Under the pieces are notes generated by a model. It worked only from the letters and a program-made list of their open reading frames with translations. It was not told where the DNA came from and did not search any database. A stretch of DNA of 64,000 nucleotides from UBA8752 sp040261275 (lineage in GTDB: Bacteria; Bacteroidota; Bacteroidia; Flavobacteriales_D; Sanyastnellaceae): assembly GCA_040261275.1 (NCBI GenBank), contig JBDQOI010000007.1, forward strand, positions 1 to 64,000, written 5' to 3'. The position numbers were made by a program, and so were the translations under genes. Shown here one piece after another: positions 14,800 through 23,715 of the stretch (within the stretch, counting starts at the first letter, position 1; the number at the start of each line of letters is the position of its first letter).

Positions 14800-17337
14800 T
14801 TACAAATCGCCAATGTTCATCCCCAATGAGAAATGGAATTGTCCCTTCGCCATGGAGGGTGCTGACATGACGTCATCGAACCGCCATCCGTAGTCCAATC
14901 CGAGCAGTCCGAACATGGGCAGGAAGAGCTTCATGCCAATGCCCCCGGAGCGGTATACATCGAAGGGGTCGAATCCATCCCCCGTTTCCCATGTATTCCC
15001 CGCCTCGAGGAAGGCCAAGGTGTAAATGGTCGCACTCGGGTTTGTGGAGAGGGGATAGCGCAATTCCGCGCCATACTTTACAATGGCGCCAGCCCCCGTG
15101 TTTTGGTCGGGGGCCGTCAGGGAGAGGTTGTCGTAGCCACGCATGGAAATGATCTCGCGGCCATCGAGTACATATCCACTCAGGAAGACCCCTCCCAAAT
15201 AGAAACGCTCAAAGGGCGAAAGTCCGATTTGGCGGTTGTATTGACCGATCATGCCGCCACCGAAATAGGTCCTCAACACGATGGATTTTGGGTTTTCCCC
15301 GCCACCTGTGGTCAACGGAGTATACCAGTTGGCCACAAATTTCCACTTGTGGTATTCCACGAAGCGGAACCGCTCTTGATCGCTCAGGCCCGACCAATTC
15401 TTGTCCGGCTGGAACAGGCTGTACGGTGGAGTGGCCTTCAAGCTCAACCGAAGTTCCGACCCCCACACTGGGAAAATGGGGTCGCTGACCGAGTTCCGAC
15501 TGACAATGAGGTTCAGTGCGATGTTGTTGGACTGGCCATCGGTGAAGCTGAACAGACCGCTGTTGTACTGGTCGAAATTGAAGTGCTGGTAGCTGAGGCC
15601 GGCGTTGACCGTAAACCAATCGTCGGGTTGCTTCCAACGCTGGCCAATGGAGGCTGAGACCCCGGTGATCATCAGGGTCTGGCGAAGTGCATTGGGCTCT
15701 CCCTCCGAATTTTTTCTGGGCTGGCCGTTGGATTGGATGGAACGCCAAGCCGCGATGGTGAGGGCATTGGGCTTCTTTCCTCCCAGCCACGGCTCCGTGA
15801 AGCTGAGGTTGTAACTCTGAAAGAAGAGGCCGTTGGACTGGGCGCGGATGCTCACGCGCTGTCCATCCCCCATGGGAACAGGTCGCCAGGCCCCTTTTTT
15901 GAAAGCTTTTCCGGCCGCAAAATTGTTGAACGTCACCCCCAGGGATCCGACAATGCGTCCACCGCCCCATCCGCCTTGCAACTCGATCTGGTCGGTGGGC
16001 TTTTCCTCTACGACATACTCGATGTCCACCGTGCCATCTTCGGGATGCTGCACAGGATTGATGCCGAATGCCTCCGGATTGAAGTAGTTCAACTGGCTGA
16101 GCTCTCGCTGGGTCCGCATGACATCCGTGCGGCTGAACAGGTCACCCGGCATGGTTCGGATCTCCCTGCGAATCACGTGGTCGCTCGTCTTGGTGTTGCC
16201 CCGCACCTCCACCCGGCTGATGCGAAACTGCTTGCCTTCCACCATCCTGATTTCCAGGTCGATGCTGTCGTTTTCAGCCCTGACCTCAACGGGAATCGCC
16301 TGGAAGGTGAGGTAGCCGTCATCGCTGTAGAGGGCACTGAGATCGATGCCCTTTGGGTTCATGAACAGGCGCTTCTCGAGTTCAGCTACATCGTAAAGGT
16401 CACCGCGTTTGAAACCGAGCAGGCTGTCCAGCTGTGCCGTGGTGTACTTGGTGTTTCCGGTGAAGGTGATTTTCCTGAAATGGAACAAGCCTCCTTCGTC
16501 GATTTTGAGGGCGATGCCCAGCTCGTCATCGGGAGTGCGGAAAAGACTGTCCCCTTCCACCCTCGCATTGCGGTAGCCCTTTTCACGGTAGTAAGCCACA
16601 ATGGACTCGATGTCGGCGTTGAATTCCTCCTCGATGTACTTCGACGGTTTGAAAATGCGCCACCAAGCCCGCTCCTTGGTGTTTTTCATGCGCCGCTTCA
16701 CCGCCTTCTCGCCGATTTCTCCAGCCCCAGCCACCTGAATGACCCCGACCTTGATTTTCTCCCCTTTGTCGATGTCAATGTTGATGCCCGCGGCATTCTC
16801 AAGAACACTGTCTGGTGTGGCCGCAATGGTGATTTCGGCGTCGAAATACCCCTTCTCCAAATAGTGGTCCTGCAGGATTCGACGGGTAGTCACCTTCAGG
16901 TTCTCGTTCACAATTTGTCCCCGGACAAGGTCGAGTTTACCCCGTAAAGTCTCCTGTTCTCCGCGCTTGACACCTGTGAAACCATAGCGCGTCAACCGCG
17001 GCATTTCCTCGACCCTGATCACGAGATAGACATCGCGGTCGCGCTTTTCACCCAATTCGATGGATACGTCGCTGAACAGCCGCTGATCCCAGAGATTGCG
17101 CACCGCTTGGGACAGTCGTTCCCCGGGAATCGTGATCTCGTCACCGACCTGCAGGCCGCTGAACAGTTTGACCGCTTGAACATCGGTGTAATCCGCTCCC
17201 AATACTGTAACACCCGCAATCCGGTAGTCACTGGGCACGGCCAAGTCTATGACCTCTGACCCGGGTTGGGCAAAAGCAACCACAGCCGTCATCATCATGG
17301 CCGCCCATCCGACCCACCTGTGCATGGTGTTCCTCAT
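14800..17337 (-). CDS. bamA: Outer-membrane protein assembly factor BamA
   Basis: BamA is the central Omp85 protein that folds beta-barrel proteins into the outer membrane. The 845-residue precursor has a signal peptide (to about FAQ-P), a series of POTRA domains over roughly 35-430 (phrases such as NLWDQRLFSDVSIELG and GYFDAEITIAATPD), and a C-terminal barrel. The loop-6 signature is present as ISMRGYDNLSLT, and the barrel ends FHFSLGMNIGDL. The start ATG 17337 overlaps the uppS stop (ATGA), so translation is probably coupled. A second ATG four codons in (MHRWVG) is possible. Confidence 0.96.
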   Translation of the reverse strand: MRNTMHRWVGWAAMMMTAVVAFAQPGSEVIDLAVPSDYRIAGVTVLGADYTDVQAVKLFSGLQVGDEITIPGERLSQAVRNLWDQRLFSDVSIELGEKRDRDVYLVIRVEEMPRLTRYGFTGVKRGEQETLRGKLDLVRGQIVNENLKVTTRRILQDHYLEKGYFDAEITIAATPDSVLENAAGINIDIDKGEKIKVGVIQVAGAGEIGEKAVKRRMKNTKERAWWRIFKPSKYIEEEFNADIESIVAYYREKGYRNARVEGDSLFRTPDDELGIALKIDEGGLFHFRKITFTGNTKYTTAQLDSLLGFKRGDLYDVAELEKRLFMNPKGIDLSALYSDDGYLTFQAIPVEVRAENDSIDLEIRMVEGKQFRISRVEVRGNTKTSDHVIRREIRTMPGDLFSRTDVMRTQRELSQLNYFNPEAFGINPVQHPEDGTVDIEYVVEEKPTDQIELQGGWGGGRIVGSLGVTFNNFAAGKAFKKGAWRPVPMGDGQRVSIRAQSNGLFFQSYNLSFTEPWLGGKKPNALTIAAWRSIQSNGQPRKNSEGEPNALRQTLMITGVSASIGQRWKQPDDWFTVNAGLSYQHFNFDQYNSGLFSFTDGQSNNIALNLIVSRNSVSDPIFPVWGSELRLSLKATPPYSLFQPDKNWSGLSDQERFRFVEYHKWKFVANWYTPLTTGGGENPKSIVLRTYFGGGMIGQYNRQIGLSPFERFYLGGVFLSGYVLDGREIISMRGYDNLSLTAPDQNTGAGAIVKYGAELRYPLSTNPSATIYTLAFLEAGNTWETGDGFDPFDVYRSGGIGMKLFLPMFGLLGLDYGWRFDDVMSAPSMAKGQFHFSLGMNIGDL

Positions 17338-18101
17338 TCTGATTCTTGAATGTTCTCCTCCGCAGAGGCCGAATGGGCCTCCAATTGATCCCCCGTCCTC
17401 CCAAATCGACGCTCCCTTCCGCGGAACTCGAGGATGGCGGCTTTAAAATGGTCTTCCCTGAAGTCGGGCCACATCACCTGGGTGAAATGCAACTCCGAGT
17501 AAGCGACCTGCCACAGTAAGAAATTGCTGAGCCGCTGCTCTCCACTGGTGCGAATGAGCAACTCGGGATCGGGGACATCGGGCATGGTCAGATAACGCCT
17601 GACCGTATCCTCCTCAACAGCCTCCGGGGCGATGCCCGACTGAACAATTCTCCGGACCGCTTCGGTCAACTCCCAACGTCCGCTGTAGCTCAACGCGAGG
17701 ATTAAGGTCAACCCTTCGCAATGGCGGGTTCTCTCCTCAACATCCCTCAGCGCTGCAACACAGGTTGCCGGAAGGGCACTGATGTCTCCGGTGGAACGCA
17801 ACTGCACCCCTTTTCGAATCAACTCGTCGACTTCGCCCGCCAAGCTTTCCACGAGCAGTTCCATCAAAGCGTTGATTTCGTCTTTGGGGCGGGCCCAGTT
17901 TTCAGTACTGAAAGCGTAGAGCGTGAGGAATTCCACCCCCAATTCTCCGGCGGCTTTCACCGCAGAACGCACGGACTCCACACCGTTGGCATGTCCGAAA
18001 ACCCTGGCCTCTCCGCGCTCTCGGGCCCAGCGTCCATTGCCGTCCATGATGACGGCCACATGGCGTGGCGAGGAGTGAGATGGAGGAGTCGGGGCGGACA
18101 T
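17334..18101 (-). CDS. uppS: Undecaprenyl diphosphate synthase
   Basis: This cis-prenyltransferase elongates farnesyl diphosphate with isopentenyl diphosphate to the C55 carrier for peptidoglycan and O-antigen. At 255 residues it has the family motifs VAVIMDGNGRWA (catalytic Asp), GHANGVESVR, LTLYAFSTENWARP and, near the C-terminus, LLIRTSGEQRLSNFLLWQ with AYSELHF. It overlaps bamA by 4 bp and lies downstream of porG in the same cluster. Its isoprenoid substrates come from the methylerythritol pathway, whose first enzyme Dxs is encoded at 27355-29304. Confidence 0.97.
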   Translation of the reverse strand: MSAPTPPSHSSPRHVAVIMDGNGRWARERGEARVFGHANGVESVRSAVKAAGELGVEFLTLYAFSTENWARPKDEINALMELLVESLAGEVDELIRKGVQLRSTGDISALPATCVAALRDVEERTRHCEGLTLILALSYSGRWELTEAVRRIVQSGIAPEAVEEDTVRRYLTMPDVPDPELLIRTSGEQRLSNFLLWQVAYSELHFTQVMWPDFREDHFKAAILEFRGRERRFGRTGDQLEAHSASAEENIQESE

Positions 18102-18218
18102 GGAGCTTTTTGGAGCACGCTGCGAAGGGCGAAGGTGCTTACCTCGAATTTGCCCTGCAAGGTAGAGACGCCTTTCCTCTCGGGGTTTGGGAGTTTTTCA
18201 CCTTATAGGGGGCGAAGA

Positions 18219-19076
18219 TCAACGGTCCCAGCAGGTCGTGGGCGACTTGTCGATGCGGAAAGTGAACGAAACGGTCATGACCGCAAACCGATCATCCAAT
18301 CCATTTAATCCGCGCATTTGGCCTACAGGATCATCCAGCGTCCCTTCCTTTTGAATGCGGGAAACGCTCAATTCCTCTGCCAGAGGGCCTGCCTCATCCT
18401 CCAAAACCGCCGTGCTGGCATAGTAGCCGCTGATGTCGTCCAGGTAATCGGACCAGGTTCTGCGCATCCCCCATTCGAGGTTCAAGGCTGAGAAATGTCC
18501 GAGGTTCAATTTGAAGCCAAACCCGAAAGGCACGGCGAAACCTGTCGTGGCATAGCGCCCTTCTCCGGTCGCGGTTCCCTGGCCTTCCGTACCGAGCGGT
18601 TGCAGCTCGTACCATACATCGCCAATCTGGGCTTCCGGCATGTGGCTGTACAACGAAAGGCCCGCGAACAGGTACCCCGCAAACCTGTCCTTGGTGTTGC
18701 CGATCTGGTAACGTGTGTAGTTGAATTCCGCGACCACGGCACCTTCGGTGATCGCATTGCGGAAATGCAGGTTCCGGTTGGCAATCCAAGGGTCGTTCGA
18801 ATCCGAATCGTAGTAAAGGAAGCGCGTGCGCTGGAGGCTCGCCCTGACACCGAACCTGCGGTTCATGTTGAATCGGAGGAAGCCACCGAAGCCGGGTTGG
18901 AATCGCCCTTTGAAGTGACCGAATGGATTCACCTCGCCCAAATAATAACCCGTGCCGGCCGTGAGGCCCAAGGTCTTGCTCGTTTCAAACTTACGCTGGG
19001 CATCTGCCGAGAAACTCCCGATCCAAACCAACATCGAAACAAGCAGGGCCCGAAAAATCATGGTAGCGCGGTTCAT
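18219..19076 (-). CDS. porG: PorG-like (DUF6089) type IX secretion outer-membrane protein
   Basis: This 285-residue outer-membrane beta-barrel protein of the DUF6089 family has a signal peptide (to about ADA-Q) followed by KTLGLTAGTGYYLGEVNPFGHF, then alternating aromatic strands such as AGYLFAGLSLYSHMPEAQ and FGFGFKLNLGHFSALNLEWG. The family includes PorG of Porphyromonas gingivalis, needed by the type IX secretion system, and that gene also sits directly upstream of uppS and bamA. Family membership is strong from pattern and context. The T9SS role here is inferred, supported by gldH and by secreted proteins with T9SS-like tails in this window. Confidence 0.82.
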   Translation of the reverse strand: MNRATMIFRALLVSMLVWIGSFSADAQRKFETSKTLGLTAGTGYYLGEVNPFGHFKGRFQPGFGGFLRFNMNRRFGVRASLQRTRFLYYDSDSNDPWIANRNLHFRNAITEGAVVAEFNYTRYQIGNTKDRFAGYLFAGLSLYSHMPEAQIGDVWYELQPLGTEGQGTATGEGRYATTGFAVPFGFGFKLNLGHFSALNLEWGMRRTWSDYLDDISGYYASTAVLEDEAGPLAEELSVSRIQKEGTLDDPVGQMRGLNGLDDRFAVMTVSFTFRIDKSPTTCWDR

Positions 19077-19080
19077 CGCA

Positions 19081-20028
19081 TCAACGTTGAGAAGGGCGCG
19101 TTTCTTGTCCAGGCTTGCCGAAATCTCCTTCTCGTGCGTCGAGTCCCAGGTGCAGTTTTTTCCTCACGGTCTCTATGAAGTCCACATCCGGCAATTGAAC
19201 CAGCAAAAAGGGGTCGTCCGCCGGGCGAACCGTAAAGCGAGCGGGTGCACTGACCGTATGGGAACGTGTGTCCAGCGTCAGCATGAGGTGGTCGTCGCGG
19301 CCTTCGGCCAGGATTTCCAAGGTCCCATCCAAGGGAATCACGACCGGTCGGTCGTGAAGGTTGTGCGGCGCAATGGGATTGAGCACGATGGCATTGCTGT
19401 CGGGATGGATGATGGGGCCTCCGCAACTCAAGGAATATGCTGTCGACCCCGTCGCTGTGGAGACAATGAGCCCATCTGACCAGTATCGATTGACAAAAAC
19501 CCCATTTCGTTTTACCGAGACGCGGATCATGCTCGCCACATCCCTGCGGTGCACCGTGATTTCGTTCAATGCGCGAACATGCGTGCCCAATTCCGCTTCC
19601 GGGAAATCGACAGTCAGCATGGCCCTGGTTTCCACTTTGTAAGCGCCGGCCAAGATCCCTTTCAGCGCGCTCGTGGCACCGAGCATGGGCAAATGCGACA
19701 GGAAACCCAATCGACCCGTGTTGATGCCCAATACGGGAATGGGGCGACCGCCCAACATGGCTGCCGTTTCCAAAACCGTCCCATCTCCTCCAAAGGTCAA
19801 AACCATGTCGACCGAATCGGCATCCAACGCTTCCCCACCGGTAATGGTACACGTCGGCATCACCACTCCCGCCGCAGACAGGATGTCATGGAAGGCTGGG
19901 GAAATCCACAATTCTTCAGTGGAGCTCCCGAGCAGTGTGAGGGTTTCCTGGTAGGCGGATACGTCGGAAGCGGACATTGCACTCCCGTGGAGCATCAACG
20001 AACGGACGGGGGCGGGACGAAAGTCCAT
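19081..20028 (-). CDS. nadK: NAD kinase
   Basis: NadK phosphorylates NAD+ to NADP+. The 315-residue protein shows the diagnostic FGGDGTVLETA, the GINTGRLGFL strand, RALNEITVHR (the conserved Asn-Glu) and SDGLIVSTATGSTAYSLSCGGP. Length and motif order fit the bacterial family. It lies 3 bp after the CBS-domain gene and 4 bp before porG, so these three are almost certainly one transcript. The position between a CBS protein and porG is the usual one in Flavobacteriales. Confidence 0.96.
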   Translation of the reverse strand: MDFRPAPVRSLMLHGSAMSASDVSAYQETLTLLGSSTEELWISPAFHDILSAAGVVMPTCTITGGEALDADSVDMVLTFGGDGTVLETAAMLGGRPIPVLGINTGRLGFLSHLPMLGATSALKGILAGAYKVETRAMLTVDFPEAELGTHVRALNEITVHRRDVASMIRVSVKRNGVFVNRYWSDGLIVSTATGSTAYSLSCGGPIIHPDSNAIVLNPIAPHNLHDRPVVIPLDGTLEILAEGRDDHLMLTLDTRSHTVSAPARFTVRPADDPFLLVQLPDVDFIETVRKKLHLGLDAREGDFGKPGQETRPSQR

Positions 20029-20031
20029 GGA

Positions 20032-20685
20032 TCAAATATTCATGTAACGCATGAACGCCGCCATCCGCCGCTTCATTTCCTCGGCGTATTCCTCGGCTCT
20101 GTAGAACGCCCGCACGTCATAACCGTGACGGCGCAGTGAATCGATCAACCCTTCGATGTCTCTTGAGGACAGACGCAGGGCCACCTCCGCGTTCTCCGGT
20201 TGTGCTCCATCACTGACCAAAACCTGCAAAATCTTGACCCCTTCCGACTCCACGCGGTGGGACACCTGGGCCAGGCTGTAATCCTTCCAAGGCATCTCCA
20301 GGGTCAATATGCTCCCTTCACTGTACGGCGTCAAGCTGTGGTGAAACGCGCGCCACAGAAAGGCCCGGTCCGTGCACCCCAGCAACATGCCATCCTCTAC
20401 CACAGGGACCACGCTCACATTGGCCTCACACAGCACATCGACCACCTCAAGGAAATGCTGCCCCGGTGCCACCATCACGGGCATAAGCTGAACATTGGTA
20501 AGGAAGACCGCCTCGCCTTCCTGGTCCAGAAGGTGCTGCTCGGCCACCAGCCCCAGGTACTTGCCTTCGGCCGCAACCGGCAGATGTTCCACCTTCAACT
20601 CATCCATGGCACGAAGGGCTTTTTCCAACGTGTCCCCGGGATTGAGGGCCATCAGTTCCTCATTGATAATACTGCCTGCGTGCAT
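20032..20685 (-). CDS. CBS-domain protein
   Basis: This 217-residue cytoplasmic protein has two CBS repeats (about 1-55, INEELMALNPGDTLEKAL with HLPVAAEGKYLGLV, and about 65-125, VVDVLCEANVSVVPVVEDGMLLG). A C-terminal ACT-like stretch follows (about 140-205, VKILQVLVSDGAQPENAEVALRLSS). CBS pairs bind adenine nucleotides, so a regulatory role is likely but no target is known. Its stable place in front of nadK in this phylum suggests a link to nucleotide sensing, which is inference. It begins the envelope cluster and is divergent from pdxJ. Confidence 0.8.
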   Translation of the reverse strand: MHAGSIINEELMALNPGDTLEKALRAMDELKVEHLPVAAEGKYLGLVAEQHLLDQEGEAVFLTNVQLMPVMVAPGQHFLEVVDVLCEANVSVVPVVEDGMLLGCTDRAFLWRAFHHSLTPYSEGSILTLEMPWKDYSLAQVSHRVESEGVKILQVLVSDGAQPENAEVALRLSSRDIEGLIDSLRRHGYDVRAFYRAEEYAEEMKRRMAAFMRYMNI

Positions 20686-20717
20686 GGACTTTGTTCTCCC
20701 CGTTTGGTGGGTGTTTG

Positions 20718-20725
20718 CGAAATTA
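20718..20725 (-). promoter_or_regulatory. Candidate -7 box for the CBS-nadK-porG cluster
   Basis: On the minus strand the sequence reads TAATTTCG, 7 of 8 to TAnnTTTG, 32 nt before the CBS-protein start. A TTG lies 16 nt upstream, somewhat closer than the usual -33 spacing. Confidence 0.3.
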
Positions 20726-20757
20726 GCCGCCGCACGGCGCGCAACCGCCGCAGGTCC

Positions 20758-21489
20758 ATGGAAACTTTCCCAACGCGCTTAAGCGTCAACGTCAACAAAA
20801 TTGCCACCCTTCGAAATGCTCGGGGGGGCAACCGCCCCTGCCCCATCCGGGCCGCAGAGCGCATCGAGCAGTGGGGGGCAGACGGCATCACCGTCCACCC
20901 GCGGCCTGACGCACGGCACATCACATACGATGACGTGCGCAAATTGAAGGCGGTGGTGACGAAGGAATTCAACATTGAAGGGTATCCCTCACCGGAATTC
21001 ATCGATCTCGTCTTGGAAATTGGGCCCGATCAGGTCACACTCGTTCCCGACCCGCCGGGCATACTAACGTCCAATGCCGGATGGGACACACGCGCGAAGG
21101 CTGGTCTATTGAAGCCCGCACTTCATCAGTTTCGATCTGCTGGCATCCGTACGAGCCTTTTCATGGGGACGGAGCCCGACCTCATCTCCGGTGCGGCAGA
21201 CGTCGGAGCCGATAGGATTGAATTGTACACCGGGCCCTATGCCGACGCGTATTTCCAGGATCCATCGGCCGCGGTTGCTCCTTTCTCCCGGGCTGCAGCC
21301 ATGGCCCATGAATGCGGGCTTGGGGTGAATGCAGGCCATGACCTGGACCTCGACAATCTCGCGCATTTTTCCCGTCACGTCCAGCCGCTTGCAGAGGTTT
21401 CCATCGGTCATGCCCTCATTTCCGATGCCCTGTACTTCGGTTTGCAGAACGCAGTGGGTCAGTACAAGGAAAGGTTGAGGCCCGCCTGA
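20758..21489 (+). CDS. pdxJ: Pyridoxine 5'-phosphate synthase
   Basis: PdxJ condenses 1-deoxy-D-xylulose 5-phosphate with 3-amino-2-oxopropyl phosphate to pyridoxine phosphate (vitamin B6). The 243-residue TIM barrel begins METFPTRLSVNVNKIATLRNA, giving ATG 20758. Family motifs include GADGITVHPRPDARHIT, FNIEGYPSPEF, VTLVPDPPG, DRIELYTGPYA and VNAGHDLDLDNL. It is divergent from the CBS-protein gene across 72 bp and is followed one base later by an esterase gene. Its DXP substrate is the product of Dxs, encoded at 27355-29304. Confidence 0.96.
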   Translation: METFPTRLSVNVNKIATLRNARGGNRPCPIRAAERIEQWGADGITVHPRPDARHITYDDVRKLKAVVTKEFNIEGYPSPEFIDLVLEIGPDQVTLVPDPPGILTSNAGWDTRAKAGLLKPALHQFRSAGIRTSLFMGTEPDLISGAADVGADRIELYTGPYADAYFQDPSAAVAPFSRAAAMAHECGLGVNAGHDLDLDNLAHFSRHVQPLAEVSIGHALISDALYFGLQNAVGQYKERLRPA

Positions 21490-21490
21490 C

Positions 21491-22276
21491 ATGATTCTGT
21501 TCCACCGCATCCTGGGCGATTTACCCGTCGATGGGGACCGCATTCCTCTCGTGGTGCTTCACGGACTGCTCGGATCTTCCGACAATTGGCAGACGATGGG
21601 GCTGAAATGGGCCAATGAGCGGCCGATGATCCTCATGGACCAGCGCAATCACGGAAGAAGTGCCCACCACCCCAGCCACGGTTACCCCGATCTGGTGATG
21701 GACCTGCTGGATACGTTGGACCACCTGAACGTCGATTGCGCAGATCTGCTCGGGCACAGCATGGGAGGAAAAACCATCATGCACTTTGCGGACCGACATC
21801 GGCGACGGTGCAACCGGCTGATCATTGCCGATATGGCGCCGGTCGCTTATCCCCCACATCACATACCGCTTTTCGATGCCATGGCTGCACTCGATCTGAC
21901 GCAATTCGAGCGCCGGGGTGACGTGGAACGGGAACTCGGCAGGTCCATTTCCGACCCCGGTGTGCTGCAGTTCCTGCTCAAAGGACTGTACCGCCCTGAG
22001 CCGGATCGATTCGCTTGGCGCTTCAACCTGCCCGTTCTGAGAAGGCACCTCGCAGACATGACCGGTTTGCGCCCATTGGGCGAGATGGATGTCCCAACGC
22101 TCGCCATCTACGGCACCCGGTCGGACTATGTCGTGGGCCGAGGGCTGGAAGCATTGAGGCAGCACTTCAGCCAGCTGCAGGAGGTCGGGCTCGATGCCGG
22201 GCATTGGCTTCACGCCGAACAGCCCCGCGCATTTCTGGAGGCTGTCGATGCGTTCCTCGAGGCGGAAACGGCCTGA
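21491..22276 (+). CDS. Alpha/beta-hydrolase, YbfF-like esterase
   Basis: This 261-residue alpha/beta-hydrolase close to the YbfF esterase group starts with VVLHGLLGSSDNWQTMG (oxyanion region), then MDQRNHGRSAHHPSHGY, the nucleophile elbow LLGHSMGGKT (serine), the acid in YGTRSDYVVG and the catalytic histidine in DAGHWLHAEQP. YbfF enzymes hydrolyse short acyl esters and thioesters. The natural substrate here is unknown. ATG 21491 lies one base after the pdxJ stop, indicating co-transcription. There is no signal peptide, so it is cytoplasmic. Confidence 0.88.
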   Translation: MILFHRILGDLPVDGDRIPLVVLHGLLGSSDNWQTMGLKWANERPMILMDQRNHGRSAHHPSHGYPDLVMDLLDTLDHLNVDCADLLGHSMGGKTIMHFADRHRRRCNRLIIADMAPVAYPPHHIPLFDAMAALDLTQFERRGDVERELGRSISDPGVLQFLLKGLYRPEPDRFAWRFNLPVLRRHLADMTGLRPLGEMDVPTLAIYGTRSDYVVGRGLEALRQHFSQLQEVGLDAGHWLHAEQPRAFLEAVDAFLEAETA

Positions 22277-22320
22277 AAACACAACGCCCGCACTGGCGGA
22301 CCAGGCGGGCGTTGCAAAAA
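22273..22320 (-). terminator. Hairpin terminator between convergent genes
   Basis: A perfect 10-bp stem, CAACGCCCGC (22282-22291) with GCGGGCGTTG (22305-22314), is extended by an inner CTGG/CCAG pair around a CGGA loop. Read on the minus strand it is followed by TGTGTTTTC, so it best serves the 22334-23715 operon. Read on the plus strand it is followed by CAAAAAAG, without a T run. Confidence 0.7.
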
Positions 22321-22333
22321 AGTCTAGGGGAAT

Positions 22334-22789
22334 TCAGCCCTTGGAGCCCACCATAATGCTCACGCATCCTTCATGCTGGATGACCGCATCGGTATCTGGC
22401 ACTTGGACACGTATGGTCATCTGTTGGGTATTGGCCACCCTGAAGTCGAAGTGGTCCGAATCCTTGTCCGTGCTGTCGTAGATGCCATTGCCCCGACTGT
22501 CCAGCACCTGGAATGTCAAGTCACCGAGGACAGGGTGCCCACAAACGAGCAGCCGGTAGGCGCGATCGCCGAAAAAGGTCAGTTCCAATTCCGCCTCGTC
22601 CCCTGGAATCAGGACCGCGGTGTTGTAGTTGTCGTTCTGCACGTAGTCCTCCAATTGGGGAAGGCAACGCTTCTTCGTGAACGTCCGGCATTGTGCTGCA
22701 GCATCAGCCGCGGTGAACATCATCACCAGGGCAAAGGCCGCGAGAGGGAATTTCTTGATCGCAGTCATGGCGCTTCTCATTACGTTCAT
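22334..22789 (-). CDS. Conserved secreted protein of unknown function
   Basis: This small exported protein (151 residues) has a signal peptide ending near AAAQ-C. The mature part opens with CRTFTKKRCLPQLEDYVQN and contains AELELTFFGDRAYRLLVCGH, then LTFQVLDSRGNGIYDS. It is mostly beta, with four cysteines in the mature chain. I recognise this pattern as a conserved uncharacterised Bacteroidota protein but know no function. The start ATG 22789 overlaps the stop of the upstream lipoprotein gene (ATGA), so the two are probably made together. A later ATG at 22768 would also leave a usable signal peptide. Confidence 0.75.
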   Translation of the reverse strand: MNVMRSAMTAIKKFPLAAFALVMMFTAADAAAQCRTFTKKRCLPQLEDYVQNDNYNTAVLIPGDEAELELTFFGDRAYRLLVCGHPVLGDLTFQVLDSRGNGIYDSTDKDSDHFDFRVANTQQMTIRVQVPDTDAVIQHEGCVSIMVGSKG

Positions 22790-23715
22790 TGTGCGTATTG
22801 GTTACGCGCAGCAGCAATTGTTTCTGAAATCGCTGCCAAGGTGGCTTGGTCATAACTCACCTCGGGACCTCCGCTGATGATGACAGTTCCGTCCGAAGCG
22901 GCCGTCGCAGCTGCGGCATTTTCCGTGATGCTAACTCCTGCAAATGCCGCTTCAACAGGTGCAAGGGCCTCCTTCATGGCCGTCAATGCCGGCGTGGGCG
23001 CGTAACTGTTCAGCAGCCCCATCAGGTTTTCCAGCGTCATCTTTTGCTCAGCAATCCGCAATTTGAGGTCATCCGTGGAAGTATTCAGACTCAGCGTACC
23101 GAGGTAAACGCCTTCCAGCCATCCGCCTGCAGCCATCAGGCCGCCCACCTCTTCCATGCCGTTTTCCCGAAACCGGGCATTCAGCGCATAGAACGTCTCC
23201 GTCACTATGTCCACCAGCGAATCCCTGATGGCGCGGTTGTTGTCCGCTCGAGCAATCAAGTCCGCATCGATGAGGTCGCCCACCCCCAAACCATCGCATA
23301 GTCGACGACAGGTGTTCAAGTAGTCCACCGACTGTTGGTTTTGGTTGAAGATGACCGAATAGGAAAGGTCTCCCGCATAAATGCCGAGGTTCACCGCCTG
23401 CAACTCCGTCGTGGAGTAGCCCACGGCCTGATCGAGGGAATGCAGGGCGTCACCGTCGAAATTGATGCCGCTGCGCTCGAGGAGCAAGGCGGTCTCAATG
23501 GGAGAGGGTACGGCATGGAAAATCTTCTTGAATGCCTTTTGACGACGGGCGGGCATCATGCCTTCTTCGTCCATGGTTTCTGACGTCGCATCTGCATCAC
23601 CAGATGAGGTGGGCTCCTGCCCTTCGCCACAGCCAATGAAGAGGAACATCAAGGGGAGTGCCATCCACGTTGCCATGCGCAGGGAAAGCTTGAATCGGTC
23701 GTGTTTGAGTGTCAT
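22786..23715 (-). CDS. Conserved lipoprotein of unknown function
   Basis: This 309-residue lipoprotein has a basic N-terminus, a hydrophobic stretch and lipobox LFIGCG at about 25-30. An acidic Ser/Thr-rich linker follows (about 34-52), then a helical domain containing FHAVPSPIETALLLERSGI, GYSTTELQAVNLGIYAGDLSY and EVGGLMAAGGWLEGVYLGTL. I do not recognise a named family. The last 40 residues are Ala-rich, with VIISGGPEVSYDQ. It is transcribed with the secreted protein downstream, and the pair ends at a hairpin terminator. The mature protein is predicted to be membrane-anchored and exposed in the periplasm or at the surface. Confidence 0.78.
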   Translation of the reverse strand: MTLKHDRFKLSLRMATWMALPLMFLFIGCGEGQEPTSSGDADATSETMDEEGMMPARRQKAFKKIFHAVPSPIETALLLERSGINFDGDALHSLDQAVGYSTTELQAVNLGIYAGDLSYSVIFNQNQQSVDYLNTCRRLCDGLGVGDLIDADLIARADNNRAIRDSLVDIVTETFYALNARFRENGMEEVGGLMAAGGWLEGVYLGTLSLNTSTDDLKLRIAEQKMTLENLMGLLNSYAPTPALTAMKEALAPVEAAFAGVSITENAAAATAASDGTVIISGGPEVSYDQATLAAISETIAAARNQYAQ

